Below, piece by piece: positions 46,008 through 54,438 of a DNA stretch of 64,000 nucleotides. Source of the DNA: Couchioplanes azureus. Its GTDB lineage: Bacteria; Actinomycetota; Actinomycetes; Mycobacteriales; Micromonosporaceae. How positions within the stretch are numbered: position 1 is the stretch's first letter; each line of letters opens with the position of its first letter. The stretch covers positions 1 to 64,000 of the forward strand of contig NZ_BMQY01000004.1 of assembly GCF_014648355.1 (NCBI RefSeq), read 5' to 3'. The notes beneath the pieces were generated by a model. The model was not told the DNA's origin and ran no database searches. It worked only from the letters and a program-made list of their open reading frames with translations. The position numbers and the translations under genes were made by a program.

Positions 46008-47321
46008 TCACAGCAGCCGCCGGTCGTGCAGGACGTCGTCGATCAGCCGGGCGGCGGTCGCCGGGGTCTCGTCCGGGTCCACGCCGGCCGGCGTGTGCCA
46101 GGTCCGCTGCACCGCGGCGGACACGTCGCCGTAGTACGGGGTGATCGGGCGGGGGCCCGCGTCGTTGATGGACTCGCGCATCAGGTCGGCCATCGGGTAC
46201 TTCTTGCGCACGTCCGGGTCGTCGTACACCGAGCCGGTCGCGACCGGGTCGCCCAGGCCGAGGAAGCGGATCTTCTGCATGGGCGGCGAGATCAGGCACT
46301 TGACGGCCTCGACCGCCAGGTCCTTCTTGGTGCTGAACCGGCTGATGCCGATGTTCGCGCCGCCGATCGGCGGCTTGCTCGGCAGGTCGGGACGGACCCG
46401 GGGATAGCGCGCCCAGGCCACGTCGTCGAGGACCGAGGGGTCGGTCGTGCCGTCGGCGACGTTGCCCTGCAGGGAGGCGTACGCGTACGGCCAGTTCAGC
46501 ATGAACCCGCCGTTCGCGCCCTGGAAGGCGATCCGGCCGACCTCCTCGTCCGCGGTGGACAGCGCCGGGTCCGCGGCGGTCGAGTTCGCCAGCCTGGCGA
46601 TGATCCGGGCGGCCTCGCGGCCCGCGGGCGAGTCGATGGCGACGGTGGCGTCGCGGCCGCGCTCGTTGTCGCGGATGATCGCGCCGCCGGCGGACTCGAT
46701 GAGCCCGTTGACCCAGACCATGTAGCCCTCGTAGCGCTTGCCCTGCTCAGAGATGATCTTGTTGGTCCGGACCGCCGCGTCGATCATCTGGTCCCAGGTG
46801 AAGGACGGCGCGGCGGGGTCGACGCCGGCCGCCCGGGCCACCGACTTGCGGTACCAGAGCAGCTGGGTGTTGGCCGAGTACGGCACCCCGACCAGCTTGC
46901 CCTTCCACTCGGCGGTCTCGATCGGCGACTCGAGGATGTCGGTCAGCAGCTCCGCGCGCTCGGCCTCGGTGAACTCGTACAGCCAGCCGGCGCTGGCCAG
47001 CTCCGGGTTGTACGGCGGGTCGATGGTCATGAAGTCGATGGACGGGTCCGCGGCGGCGAGCCGGCGGACGATCTGTTCGCGCTGGCCGTCCGCGGTGGCC
47101 GGCAGCACCGAGACGGCGATCGTGTAGCGCCCGCCCGAGTTGCGGCTGCACTGCGCCGCGACCTCCTGCGTGGAACCCGTGTTGTCGGGGTTGATGTACC
47201 AGTTCAGGGTCCGGGAGTCGCCGGTGTCACCGCCGCATCCGACCAGGGCGGAACAGGCGACGGCGGCCGCGGCGGCGGCCGCCACCGATCTGCGGTGGCC
47301 GGCCGTTCTGCTACCGATCAC
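46008..47321 (-). CDS. lpqY: Sugar-binding lipoprotein, LpqY-like
   Basis: 437 residues. Lipoprotein signal with lipobox LVGC, then a family 1 solute-binding domain (NGGFMLNWPYAY, SFTWDQMIDA). The segment on the N-terminal side, GGRYTIAVSVLPATADGQREQ, resembles mycobacterial LpqY, so trehalose is the best guess for the ligand. A GGAG site precedes the GTG. Gene order lpqY-sugA-sugB-sugC matches mycobacteria. Confidence 0.85.
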   Translation of the reverse strand: MIGSRTAGHRRSVAAAAAAAVACSALVGCGGDTGDSRTLNWYINPDNTGSTQEVAAQCSRNSGGRYTIAVSVLPATADGQREQIVRRLAAADPSIDFMTIDPPYNPELASAGWLYEFTEAERAELLTDILESPIETAEWKGKLVGVPYSANTQLLWYRKSVARAAGVDPAAPSFTWDQMIDAAVRTNKIISEQGKRYEGYMVWVNGLIESAGGAIIRDNERGRDATVAIDSPAGREAARIIARLANSTAADPALSTADEEVGRIAFQGANGGFMLNWPYAYASLQGNVADGTTDPSVLDDVAWARYPRVRPDLPSKPPIGGANIGISRFSTKKDLAVEAVKCLISPPMQKIRFLGLGDPVATGSVYDDPDVRKKYPMADLMRESINDAGPRPITPYYGDVSAAVQRTWHTPAGVDPDETPATAARLIDDVLHDRRLL

Positions 47322-47347
47322 GGGCGTGCTCCTCTCGGGCTCCTCGG

Positions 47348-47779
47348 TCAGCGCGGGCGATCACCCGCCAGCAGGCCGACGGCGGGCAGGGCCAGGCCCG
47401 CATCGGTCAGGTCGTGCAGCAGCCGGCGCAGCGCGGCGGGGGACATGCCGGCGTGCGGGGCAGGTGTGCGGGCCGGCACGTTCAGCGCGCGCGCCGCCTC
47501 GACGGCCAGGTCGGTGATGGCCGCCTCCAGGGCGCGCAACCGCAGGCCGCGCGGGCCCGGCCGGGTGTCGGTGCGCAGGTCGTCGTGCTGGTACAGCAGC
47601 CGGCGCAGGTCCGTGGCGAGCTGCTCGATGGGTGGGCTGTGCGGACCCAGCGGGTCGTCCCGCCGCCGGGCGAGGTGCCACAGGGCCCGGGCGGCGCGTG
47701 GAGCGTAGAGCGCCACGCCCACGGCGAGCGTGGGCGAGAGCATGATGATCGCGATCTGGCCGGCTCTGGCGAGGTCCAC
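47348..47779 (-). CDS. Small membrane-anchored protein at head of the sugar operon
   Basis: 143 residues. One N-terminal membrane helix (about 7-25), then a basic, Arg/Leu-rich helical cytoplasmic domain. No family recognised. GAGGA six bases before the GTG fixes the start, and the 26-bp gap to lpqY suggests cotranscription. Upstream (47780-47967) is a divergent promoter zone with a TAGATATC patch and no clear operator. Confidence 0.7.
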   Translation of the reverse strand: MDLARAGQIAIIMLSPTLAVGVALYAPRAARALWHLARRRDDPLGPHSPPIEQLATDLRRLLYQHDDLRTDTRPGPRGLRLRALEAAITDLAVEAARALNVPARTPAPHAGMSPAALRRLLHDLTDAGLALPAVGLLAGDRPR

Positions 47780-47967
47780 AGCGGATCCTCAGCGATATCT
47801 ACTGATCGGATGCAAGTGCTGACTGCTCGTAGCTTCCGCGCACTGATCGTCGGTGTCAACACTGGTTCGATTTAGCGCGTTGTCATCATCTGAAGGGGCG
47901 CTGGCGGCGTTTCCTCGGCATGATGGACCGCGGAGCCGCCGACCGTGCGGGCAGGAGGGATCCAACG

Positions 47968-48291
47968 ATGATCTTCATTACGGCGAAGTTCCTCGTCAAG
48001 CCGGAGTCGGCGCAGCGATGGCCGGAGATCACCGCCGCGTTCACCCGCGCGACCCGGGCGGAGCCGGGATGCCTGTGGTTCGACTGGTCCCGCGGCCTCG
48101 ACAACCCGGACGAGTACGTCCTGGTCGAGGCGTTCCGCGACGACGCGGCGGGTGCGGCGCACGTGAACTCCGCGCACTTCGAGCAGGCCCAGCGGGAGCT
48201 TCCCCCGCATCTGCGGTCGACCCCGCGGATCATCAGTCAGAAGGTGGACCAGGACGACTGGTCCGACCTGGGGGAGATGGCGGTCGGCTGA
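47968..48291 (+). CDS. Antibiotic biosynthesis monooxygenase-fold (ABM) protein
   Basis: 107 residues. Ferredoxin-like ABM fold: MIFITAKFLVKPESAQRW, RAEPGCLWFDWSRGLDNPDEYVLVEAFRD and HVNSAHFEQAQRELP. Family members include quinol monooxygenases and heme-degrading or stress proteins; the substrate is unknown. AGGAGGGA seven bases before the ATG at 47968 fixes the start. Its last 59 bp overlap the 3' end of the convergent SGNH hydrolase gene. Confidence 0.9.
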   Translation: MIFITAKFLVKPESAQRWPEITAAFTRATRAEPGCLWFDWSRGLDNPDEYVLVEAFRDDAAGAAHVNSAHFEQAQRELPPHLRSTPRIISQKVDQDDWSDLGEMAVG

Positions 48292-49096
48292 GCGCGGCCA
48301 GCAGGGCCGGATACCACCGTGCGGCGATCTTGCGGTCGCCCGCGCGGTTCGGGTGCACGCCGTCCGAGGTGTCGGCGGCGGTGTCGAAGCCGGTCCACTG
48401 GTCCACCACCGCGATCGGCGAGCGCGGGGTGGACAGGGCCGCGGCCCAGCCCGGCACGGCCGCGTTCAGGGCGGCGACCCGCCGCGCGCACCCGGCGCAG
48501 CCCGCCGGGTCCATCGGCAGGACCTGCGCGACGAGGATCGTCATCCGGGGGTTGGCCGCGCGCATCTGGCCGACGAGTGTGGTGAAGGCCGCCAGGATCG
48601 CCGCGGCGCTCCGGTGGCGCCAGACGTCGTTGGTGCCGAGGTGCATCATCACCACGTCCGGGTCGGTGGCCGACAGCCAGCCGGGCAGCAGCCCGCGCGC
48701 GGCCACGTCGGTGGCCAGGTAGCCGCTGTGCCCCTCGTGACGGCCGTCGTGGGCGAACCCGCACGGCCGGGCCGGCCGCGTGCCGACGAAGTCCACCCGC
48801 CGGGCCGGCAGTCTGCGCCACAGCAGCGCCCGCCAGCACCCCGGCGAGCCGGTGATCGAGTCGCCGAGCGGCATGATCCGCACCGGCGCCGCGTCCGGCG
48901 CGTCCACCGGGTCCGCCGGGTTCGGCGCGTCCGCCGGGTCCGCCGCGGCGTGGGCGGCGGTCGCGGCCGGCGGGTCCTGGGGGTGCGCCGGCCCCAGGGC
49001 GGCCAGGGAGGCCGGCAGCAGCATCGCCACCGCGCCGAGTGCCAGCCCGCGTCGCTGCACGGATGTCCTCCCCGGAATCGGGTCCGCCACGCGCAT
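48233..49096 (-). CDS. Secreted SGNH/GDSL hydrolase
   Basis: 287 residues. A signal peptide and an Asp/Pro/Ala-rich linker (about 45-70) precede an SGNH domain with MPLGDSITG (nucleophile Ser), HLGTNDVW and DGVHPN (catalytic Asp and His). Likely an extracellular esterase acting on acylated polymers. GAGGAA lies before the ATG. The 3' end overlaps that of the ABM gene. Confidence 0.92.
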   Translation of the reverse strand: MRVADPIPGRTSVQRRGLALGAVAMLLPASLAALGPAHPQDPPAATAAHAAADPADAPNPADPVDAPDAAPVRIMPLGDSITGSPGCWRALLWRRLPARRVDFVGTRPARPCGFAHDGRHEGHSGYLATDVAARGLLPGWLSATDPDVVMMHLGTNDVWRHRSAAAILAAFTTLVGQMRAANPRMTILVAQVLPMDPAGCAGCARRVAALNAAVPGWAAALSTPRSPIAVVDQWTGFDTAADTSDGVHPNRAGDRKIAARWYPALLAALSRPPSPPGRTSRPGPPSD

Positions 49097-49155
49097 CCCA
49101 TTTCCTCACACCTGCGCCCGGCCCGGCCCGCCGTTCGGGGAACCCGGCTCGGCTT

Positions 49156-49689
49156 TCAGCGCGCTTCGCGGCGCGGGAACAGCGTGTAGCTGAACGAGAC
49201 GACGAAGTCGACGATCACCGCCACGCCCCAGGGCTTCATCACCGACCACAGCGGCAGGGTGCGCTCCACGTCGCCCACCAGCAGCGTGAAGACGCCCAGG
49301 ACGACGGCCGTCGCCGCGTACGCCAGCAGGTGCTGCAGCCAGTCCCGGCGCTCGCGGGCGGCCCGGGCGGCCCCGGTCCGCGGCGCCCGCGCCGGCGCCG
49401 GACCGCCGGCGAAGCGGTGGCGGAAGCGCTGGTCGGCCCAGCGGATCATCCGGTGCCCGAAGACGACCGACACGCCGAGGTAGACCGCGGCCAGCCCGTG
49501 GGCCAGGTGCGCCTCGCCGCCGCCGCGCAGGTCCGCGACGGCGACGGCCAGCAGCGCCACGTCCACCAGCGGCACCGACCACAGCAGGGCGGTGCTCAGT
49601 CTCCGGCGCCGCAGCAGATACCGGGTCGCCAGGCCCGCGGCCAGCAGCACCCAGAAACCGACCTCGCAGGCGATGATCGCGACGATCAT
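49156..49689 (-). CDS. Multi-pass membrane protein under TetR control
   Basis: 177 residues with about five membrane helices (IVAIIACEVGFWVLLAAGL first; LPLWSVMKPWGVAVIVDFVV last) and a basic loop in the middle. Family unnamed to me; similar proteins often sit beside TetR regulators. GGGAGG six bases before the ATG at 49689 sets the start. The divergent TetR gene and a palindrome between the two suggest that it is the repressor's target. Confidence 0.78.
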   Translation of the reverse strand: MIVAIIACEVGFWVLLAAGLATRYLLRRRRLSTALLWSVPLVDVALLAVAVADLRGGGEAHLAHGLAAVYLGVSVVFGHRMIRWADQRFRHRFAGGPAPARAPRTGAARAARERRDWLQHLLAYAATAVVLGVFTLLVGDVERTLPLWSVMKPWGVAVIVDFVVSFSYTLFPRREAR

Positions 49690-49705
49690 GTCGTCCTCCC
49701 CGTTC

Positions 49706-49750
49706 TCGCACGATCGTGTTACATCCTTCATAACACAGTCGTGCGATAAT
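49706..49750. promoter_or_regulatory. TetR operator palindrome and leaderless -10 box
   Basis: TCGCACGATCGTGTTA (49706-49721) and TAACACAGTCGTGCGA (49731-49746) form an inverted repeat with 14 of 16 matches around a 9-bp centre. Its right arm runs into GATAAT (49745-49750), which lies 6 nt before the TetR start codon, so the site covers the start of both divergent genes. Confidence 0.7.
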
Positions 49751-49756
49751 CGGGTC

Positions 49757-50329
49757 ATGCCGAAGGTCGTCGATCACGCCGCACGCCGCCGGGAACTGGC
49801 CGCCGCGGTCTGGCGCGTCCTCGCCCGCGACGGGGTGGCCGAGGTCTCCATCCGGACGGTGGCCGCCGAGTCGGGGTGGTCCTCCGGCGCCCTGCGGCAC
49901 TACTTCGCCACCCGCGCCGAGCTGCTCGCCTTCGCCTGCGAGGAGGTGATCGCCACGGTCACCCACCGGCTGGAGAACCTGCGCCCCGAGGGCACCGTCC
50001 GCGAGGCCGCCGAGGCGCTGCTGCGCGAGACGATGCCGCTGGACGAGCGGCGTCACCTGGAGGCGTCGATCGCCTTCGCCTTCCTCGCGCTCGGCCTCGG
50101 CGACCCGGAGCTCGCCCGGGTCCAGCGCCTGCACTTCAGCGGCATGGCCGGCTTCTGCCGGGAGCTGGCCGGGCACCTGCTGCCGGCCGGCGCCGACCTC
50201 GAGCGGGCGGGCCGGCGGCTGCACGCGGTCGTCGACGGCCTGACCGTGCACGTTCTCGCCGGCCACCTCACCCCGGACGAGGCCGCCGCGGAGCTGTCGG
50301 CCTACCTGGACGACCTGGTCCCGGGCTGA
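49757..50329 (+). CDS. TetR-family repressor
   Basis: 190 residues. N-terminal helix-turn-helix (VSIRTVAAESGWSSGALRHYFATRAELL) and a C-terminal ligand/dimer domain in the style of BetI-like repressors. The ATG lies only 6 nt after GATAAT, so translation is probably leaderless. It should bind the adjacent palindrome, controlling itself and the divergent membrane protein. The 3' end overlaps glcF by 28 bp. Confidence 0.92.
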   Translation: MPKVVDHAARRRELAAAVWRVLARDGVAEVSIRTVAAESGWSSGALRHYFATRAELLAFACEEVIATVTHRLENLRPEGTVREAAEALLRETMPLDERRHLEASIAFAFLALGLGDPELARVQRLHFSGMAGFCRELAGHLLPAGADLERAGRRLHAVVDGLTVHVLAGHLTPDEAAAELSAYLDDLVPG

Positions 50330-51693
50330 ACGTCCCCGCCCAGCAGAGCGCCGGGCGCGAGGCCGCGCAGCGACGCGTCCAGCACCTGGGCGGTGTGCGC
50401 CGTGGCGACCTGCCCGCCGAGCCGCCGGACCGCGGCGGCGACCTGCATGAGGCACCCCGGATTCGCCGTGACCAGCAGCTGCGCGCCGGTGGCCAGCACC
50501 GTGCGGGCCTTGCGCTCGCCCAGCTCCGCCGCCGGCCCGGGATGCAGGACGTTCCACACGCCCGCCGAGCCGCAGCAGATCTCCGGGTCGGCGATCTCGC
50601 GTACCGTCAGCTCCGGAATGCCCGCCAGCAGCGTCCGCGGCTGCGCGCGGACGCCCTGCGCGTGCGCGAGGTGGCACGCGTCGTGGTAGGCGACGGTGAC
50701 CGGCAGGGGATGGCGGGTCGCGACCGGGCCGAGCTCCACCAGCAGCTCCGACAGGTCGCGCACCCGCGCGGCGAACGCGGCGGCGGGCCCGGCGTATGCG
50801 GGATCGTCGCCCAGCAGGTCGGCGTACTCCTTCATCGCCGAGCCGCAGCCCGCCGCGTTGACCACGACATGGTCGACGCCCGCGCGGGCGAACGTGTCGA
50901 CGAGGCGCCGGGCGAAGCGCTGCGCCTCCGGGCGGCGCCCGTTGTGGACGCTGAGCGCGCCGCAGCAGCCCTGTCCCGGCGGGATGACGACGTCGCAGCC
51001 CTCCGCCGCGAGGATCCGGATCGTCGCGGAGTTCACCTCGGGGAAGAAGGCGCTCTGCACGCATCCGGTCAGCATCCCGACGACGGCCCGCCGTGGGCCC
51101 AGGGCGGGCACCAGCCGCGGCGGGCGGGGAACCGTGCGCAGGCGCGGGGCCAGCGACTCCAGCGTGGCGAGGGTGGGACCGAGCCGCTCCATCAGCCCGG
51201 TGCGCGCGGCCAGCCGCCGCAGACCGCTGGCCTGGTACGCCCGCAGCGGCCCGCGCAGCAACCGCAGCCGCCGCGGGTACGGGAAGAGCGCGAAGATCGC
51301 CGCCCGCAGGGCCCGCTGCCGGGGCGTCCGGTCGTGGCGCCGCTCGACCTGCGCCCGGGTGTCCTCGATCAGCCGGTCGTAGCGCACCCCGGACGGGCAG
51401 GCGGTGACGCACGCCATGCAGCCCAGGCACCGGTCGACGTGCCGGACCATCGAGTCGCTCATCGGCTCGCCGTCCAGCCCGGCCTGGATCAGGTAGATCC
51501 GGCCGCGCGGCGAGTCCGCCTCCTCGCCCCAGAGCGCGTACGTGGGACAGGTGGGCAGGCAGAAGCCGCAGTGCACGCAGTCGCCGGCGAGGGCGGCGCT
51601 GGGCGGCCGGTCGTCGTCGAAGGCGGGGGTGCCGGCGACCGGGCCGAGGACGTCGGGCGGGTCGTCGTGGGTCCCCCGGGTGGCGTCGACCAT
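50302..51693 (-). CDS. glcF: Glycolate oxidase iron-sulfur subunit
   Basis: 463 residues. Two 4Fe-4S motifs (CVHCGFCLPTCPTY and CLGCMACVTACPSG) at the N-terminus and two CCG domains (CCGALSVHNG, CCGSAGVWN) match GlcF. It passes electrons from the flavin subunits to the quinone pool. The ATG overlaps the glcE stop (ATGA). Confidence 0.93.
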   Translation of the reverse strand: MVDATRGTHDDPPDVLGPVAGTPAFDDDRPPSAALAGDCVHCGFCLPTCPTYALWGEEADSPRGRIYLIQAGLDGEPMSDSMVRHVDRCLGCMACVTACPSGVRYDRLIEDTRAQVERRHDRTPRQRALRAAIFALFPYPRRLRLLRGPLRAYQASGLRRLAARTGLMERLGPTLATLESLAPRLRTVPRPPRLVPALGPRRAVVGMLTGCVQSAFFPEVNSATIRILAAEGCDVVIPPGQGCCGALSVHNGRRPEAQRFARRLVDTFARAGVDHVVVNAAGCGSAMKEYADLLGDDPAYAGPAAAFAARVRDLSELLVELGPVATRHPLPVTVAYHDACHLAHAQGVRAQPRTLLAGIPELTVREIADPEICCGSAGVWNVLHPGPAAELGERKARTVLATGAQLLVTANPGCLMQVAAAVRRLGGQVATAHTAQVLDASLRGLAPGALLGGDVQPGTRSSR

Positions 51694-52835
51694 CAGATCC
51701 CTCCCACGAAGCGGCCGGGCGCGAAGCGGTGCCCCGGATCGAAACGGTCCTTCACCCGGCGCATCAGGTCCAGGCCCGGCACCGGACCCCACATGTCGAC
51801 GCCCTGCCGGACCGGCTCCGGCGCGGTCAGCACGACGGCGTGCCCCCCGGCCCGGGTGGCGGCGGCCCGCAGTCTCGTGATCGTCGCCGCAACGTCCGAC
51901 TCGACGTGCGCGTAGAGCACGCCCGCTCCCGCGGAACCCCGGATCCGGACCTCCGGGACGGCCGCCAGCAGGGACGGCACCTGGGACAGCGCGGCCGTGA
52001 GCTTGACGCCGACGCCGTCCGGCGGCCACGGCAGGGTGCCCCACCACGGCGGGAGGTCGCCGGTCGCGCCGGACAGGCACTTCTCGAGCCGGGCCGCCCG
52101 GTCCCGGACGCCGGCGGCGGTGCCCTCCACGAGCACCGCGACGGTGACGGCTCCGGAGCCGGTCCGGTCGATCTCCACCGCGCTGGGCGCGACCTGCTCC
52201 GCGCGGACGGCCGCGAGCAGCGCGCCCAGCTCGGCGGGCGGCACCTCGCGGAGCACCACGGCGCGCTCCGGCGGCACCGGGTGCAGGCGGAAGGCGCACT
52301 CGGTGATCAGCCCCAGGGTGCCGTACGAGCCGGCGAACAGCTTGCCCAGGTCGTACCCGGCGACGTTCTTGACGACCTTGCCGCCGGAACGGGCGACCGT
52401 GCCGTCCGGCCGGACCACCGTCATGCCGATGATCAGGTCGCGGGCCGTGCCGTAGTGCAGGCGCCGCGGTCCGCTGGTGCCGGCCGCGACCGCGCCGCCC
52501 ACGGTGGCGCCGGGCAGCGGCGAGTCGAGGGCGAGCTGCTGGCCGCCGAAGTCGAGCTCGGCCAGCGGGGTGCCGGCCCGGACCACGGTGATCAGATCGC
52601 CGGCCGCGTGCTCCACCACGCCGCTCAGGCGGTGGGTGTCGACGATGAGGTCGACCCGGCGCGGGGGCATGCCCCAGCCCAGCTTGGTGCCGGCGCCCCG
52701 GACCACCACGGCGAGGTTCCGCTCCGCGGCCGCGCGCAGGACCTGCGACGCCTCCTGGGTCGTGGCCGGCGTGGCCACGAACCGCGCCGGACGGCCCGCG
52801 ACCACGTCCGCGCCGGTGGCCGGGCGCCAGCCCAT
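51693..52835 (-). CDS. glcE: Glycolate oxidase FAD-binding subunit
   Basis: 380 residues. FAD-binding type 4 fold with VVVRGAGTKLGWG, PLPGATVGGAVAAGTSGPRR and KVVKNVAGYDLGKL. Shorter than GlcD, as expected for GlcE. The start overlaps the glcD stop, so all three genes are translationally coupled. Confidence 0.92.
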   Translation of the reverse strand: MGWRPATGADVVAGRPARFVATPATTQEASQVLRAAAERNLAVVVRGAGTKLGWGMPPRRVDLIVDTHRLSGVVEHAAGDLITVVRAGTPLAELDFGGQQLALDSPLPGATVGGAVAAGTSGPRRLHYGTARDLIIGMTVVRPDGTVARSGGKVVKNVAGYDLGKLFAGSYGTLGLITECAFRLHPVPPERAVVLREVPPAELGALLAAVRAEQVAPSAVEIDRTGSGAVTVAVLVEGTAAGVRDRAARLEKCLSGATGDLPPWWGTLPWPPDGVGVKLTAALSQVPSLLAAVPEVRIRGSAGAGVLYAHVESDVAATITRLRAAATRAGGHAVVLTAPEPVRQGVDMWGPVPGLDLMRRVKDRFDPGHRFAPGRFVGGI

Positions 52836-54286
52836 CAGAAGATCTCCGCCGCGGCGGGCGGGTCCGTCGCGCGGTGCCGGCGCGGCACCTCGCCGCACAG
52901 CCGCGGGGTGGGGAACACCTTGCCGGGGTTGGCCAGCCCGGCCGGGTCGAACGCGCACCGCAGCAGGTGCATGGTCTCGAGGTCGTCGTCGGTGAACATC
53001 CGCGGCATGTACTTCGCCTTGTCCGCGCCGACGCCGTGCTCGCCGGTGATCGAGCCGCCGTACTCGATGCAGAGGTCGATGATCGCGCCGGACACCTCCT
53101 CGGCCCGCTCCGCCTCGCCCTCGACCGCGGCGTCGAAGAGCACCAGCGGATGCAGGTTGCCGTCGCCCGCGTGGAAGACGTTCGCCACCCGCACCCCGCG
53201 CGAGCGGGCGACCTCGCCGATGCGGCGCAGCACCTCGGGCAGCGCGGTCCGCGGGATCACGCCGTCCTGCACGATGTAGTCGGGGCTGATCCGGCCGACC
53301 GCCGCGAACGCCGACTTGCGGCCCTTCCAGATCAGCGCCCGCTCGGCCTCGTCCGCGGCGATCCGCAGCTCGGTCGCGCCGGCGGCCGCACACAGGGCGG
53401 TGACCTGCGCGAACTGGGCCTCGACCTCGGCCGCCGGGCCGTCCAGCTCGACGATCAGCACCGCCTGGGCTCCCGGGGGATAGCCGCAGGCCACGGCCGC
53501 CTCGGCGGCCTCGATCGCGAGGGCGTCCATCATCTCGATGGCGGCGGGGACCACCCCGGCGGCGATGATCGCACTGGTGGCGGCGCCGGCCTCGTCGGTG
53601 GTCCGGAAAGCGGCGAGCAGCGTACGCACGGACTCGGGCAGCCGGGTCAGGCGTACGGTGACCCGCGTGGCCACCCCGAGCGTGCCCTCCGACCCGACGA
53701 AGGCGCCGAGCAGGTCGTAGCCGGGCGTGTCCGGTGCCCGCCCGCCGAGCTCGACGAGGTCTCCGTCCGGCGTGACGATCTGCGCGCCGAGCACGTGGTG
53801 GGTGGTGAAGCCGTACTTCAGGCAGTGCGCGCCGCCGGAGTTCTCCGCGACGTTGCCGCCGATCGAGCAGATCTGCTGGCTCGACGGGTCGGGCGCATAG
53901 TAGTAGCCGTGCGCCGCGGCGGCCCTGCTGACGTGCAGGTTGATCACTCCGGGCGCGACGACGGCCCGTTCGTCCGCGGGGTCGATCTCGACGATCTCGC
54001 GCATCCTGGCGGTGACGACCAGCACGCCGTCGGCGTGGGGCAGCGCGCCGCCGGACAGTCCGGTGCCGGAGCCCCGGGCCACGAAGGGCACCCCGGCCGC
54101 CGCGCAGGCCCGGATCGTCACGGCACACTCCCGCGCGTCGCGGGGCAGCACGACGAGACCCGGCGTGACCTTGTAGTGGGCGAGCCCGTCGCACTCGTAC
54201 GTCCGCAGCTCCTGGCGGTCCGACACGACCCGGCCGGCGCCCAGGGCGACCCTCAGCGTGGCGGCCAGTTCCTCGAGCGGCGTCAT
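52835..54286 (-). CDS. glcD: Glycolate oxidase catalytic FAD subunit
   Basis: 483 residues. FAD-linked oxidase with ARGSGTGLSGGALP, SIGGNVAENSGGAHCLKYG and the C-terminal GSITGEHGVGADK, which carries substrate-site residues. It oxidises glycolate, or a related 2-hydroxy acid, to glyoxylate. GGGAGG before the ATG at 54286 fixes the start; no glcC-type regulator is adjacent. Confidence 0.94.
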   Translation of the reverse strand: MTPLEELAATLRVALGAGRVVSDRQELRTYECDGLAHYKVTPGLVVLPRDARECAVTIRACAAAGVPFVARGSGTGLSGGALPHADGVLVVTARMREIVEIDPADERAVVAPGVINLHVSRAAAAHGYYYAPDPSSQQICSIGGNVAENSGGAHCLKYGFTTHHVLGAQIVTPDGDLVELGGRAPDTPGYDLLGAFVGSEGTLGVATRVTVRLTRLPESVRTLLAAFRTTDEAGAATSAIIAAGVVPAAIEMMDALAIEAAEAAVACGYPPGAQAVLIVELDGPAAEVEAQFAQVTALCAAAGATELRIAADEAERALIWKGRKSAFAAVGRISPDYIVQDGVIPRTALPEVLRRIGEVARSRGVRVANVFHAGDGNLHPLVLFDAAVEGEAERAEEVSGAIIDLCIEYGGSITGEHGVGADKAKYMPRMFTDDDLETMHLLRCAFDPAGLANPGKVFPTPRLCGEVPRRHRATDPPAAAEIF

Positions 54287-54438
54287 CGGCGACCTCCCTG
54301 CCCGACAACTTAGCAAGTCGCCCAGGGGTATCGACCGACGTCATTGTCGCAACAAAAACTTCATCTACGAACGTCTATGTTCACGTAAGGTTTCGGATCG
54401 TCTGGAGAGATCCCCCAGGCCGACCCCAGGAGGCTTGC

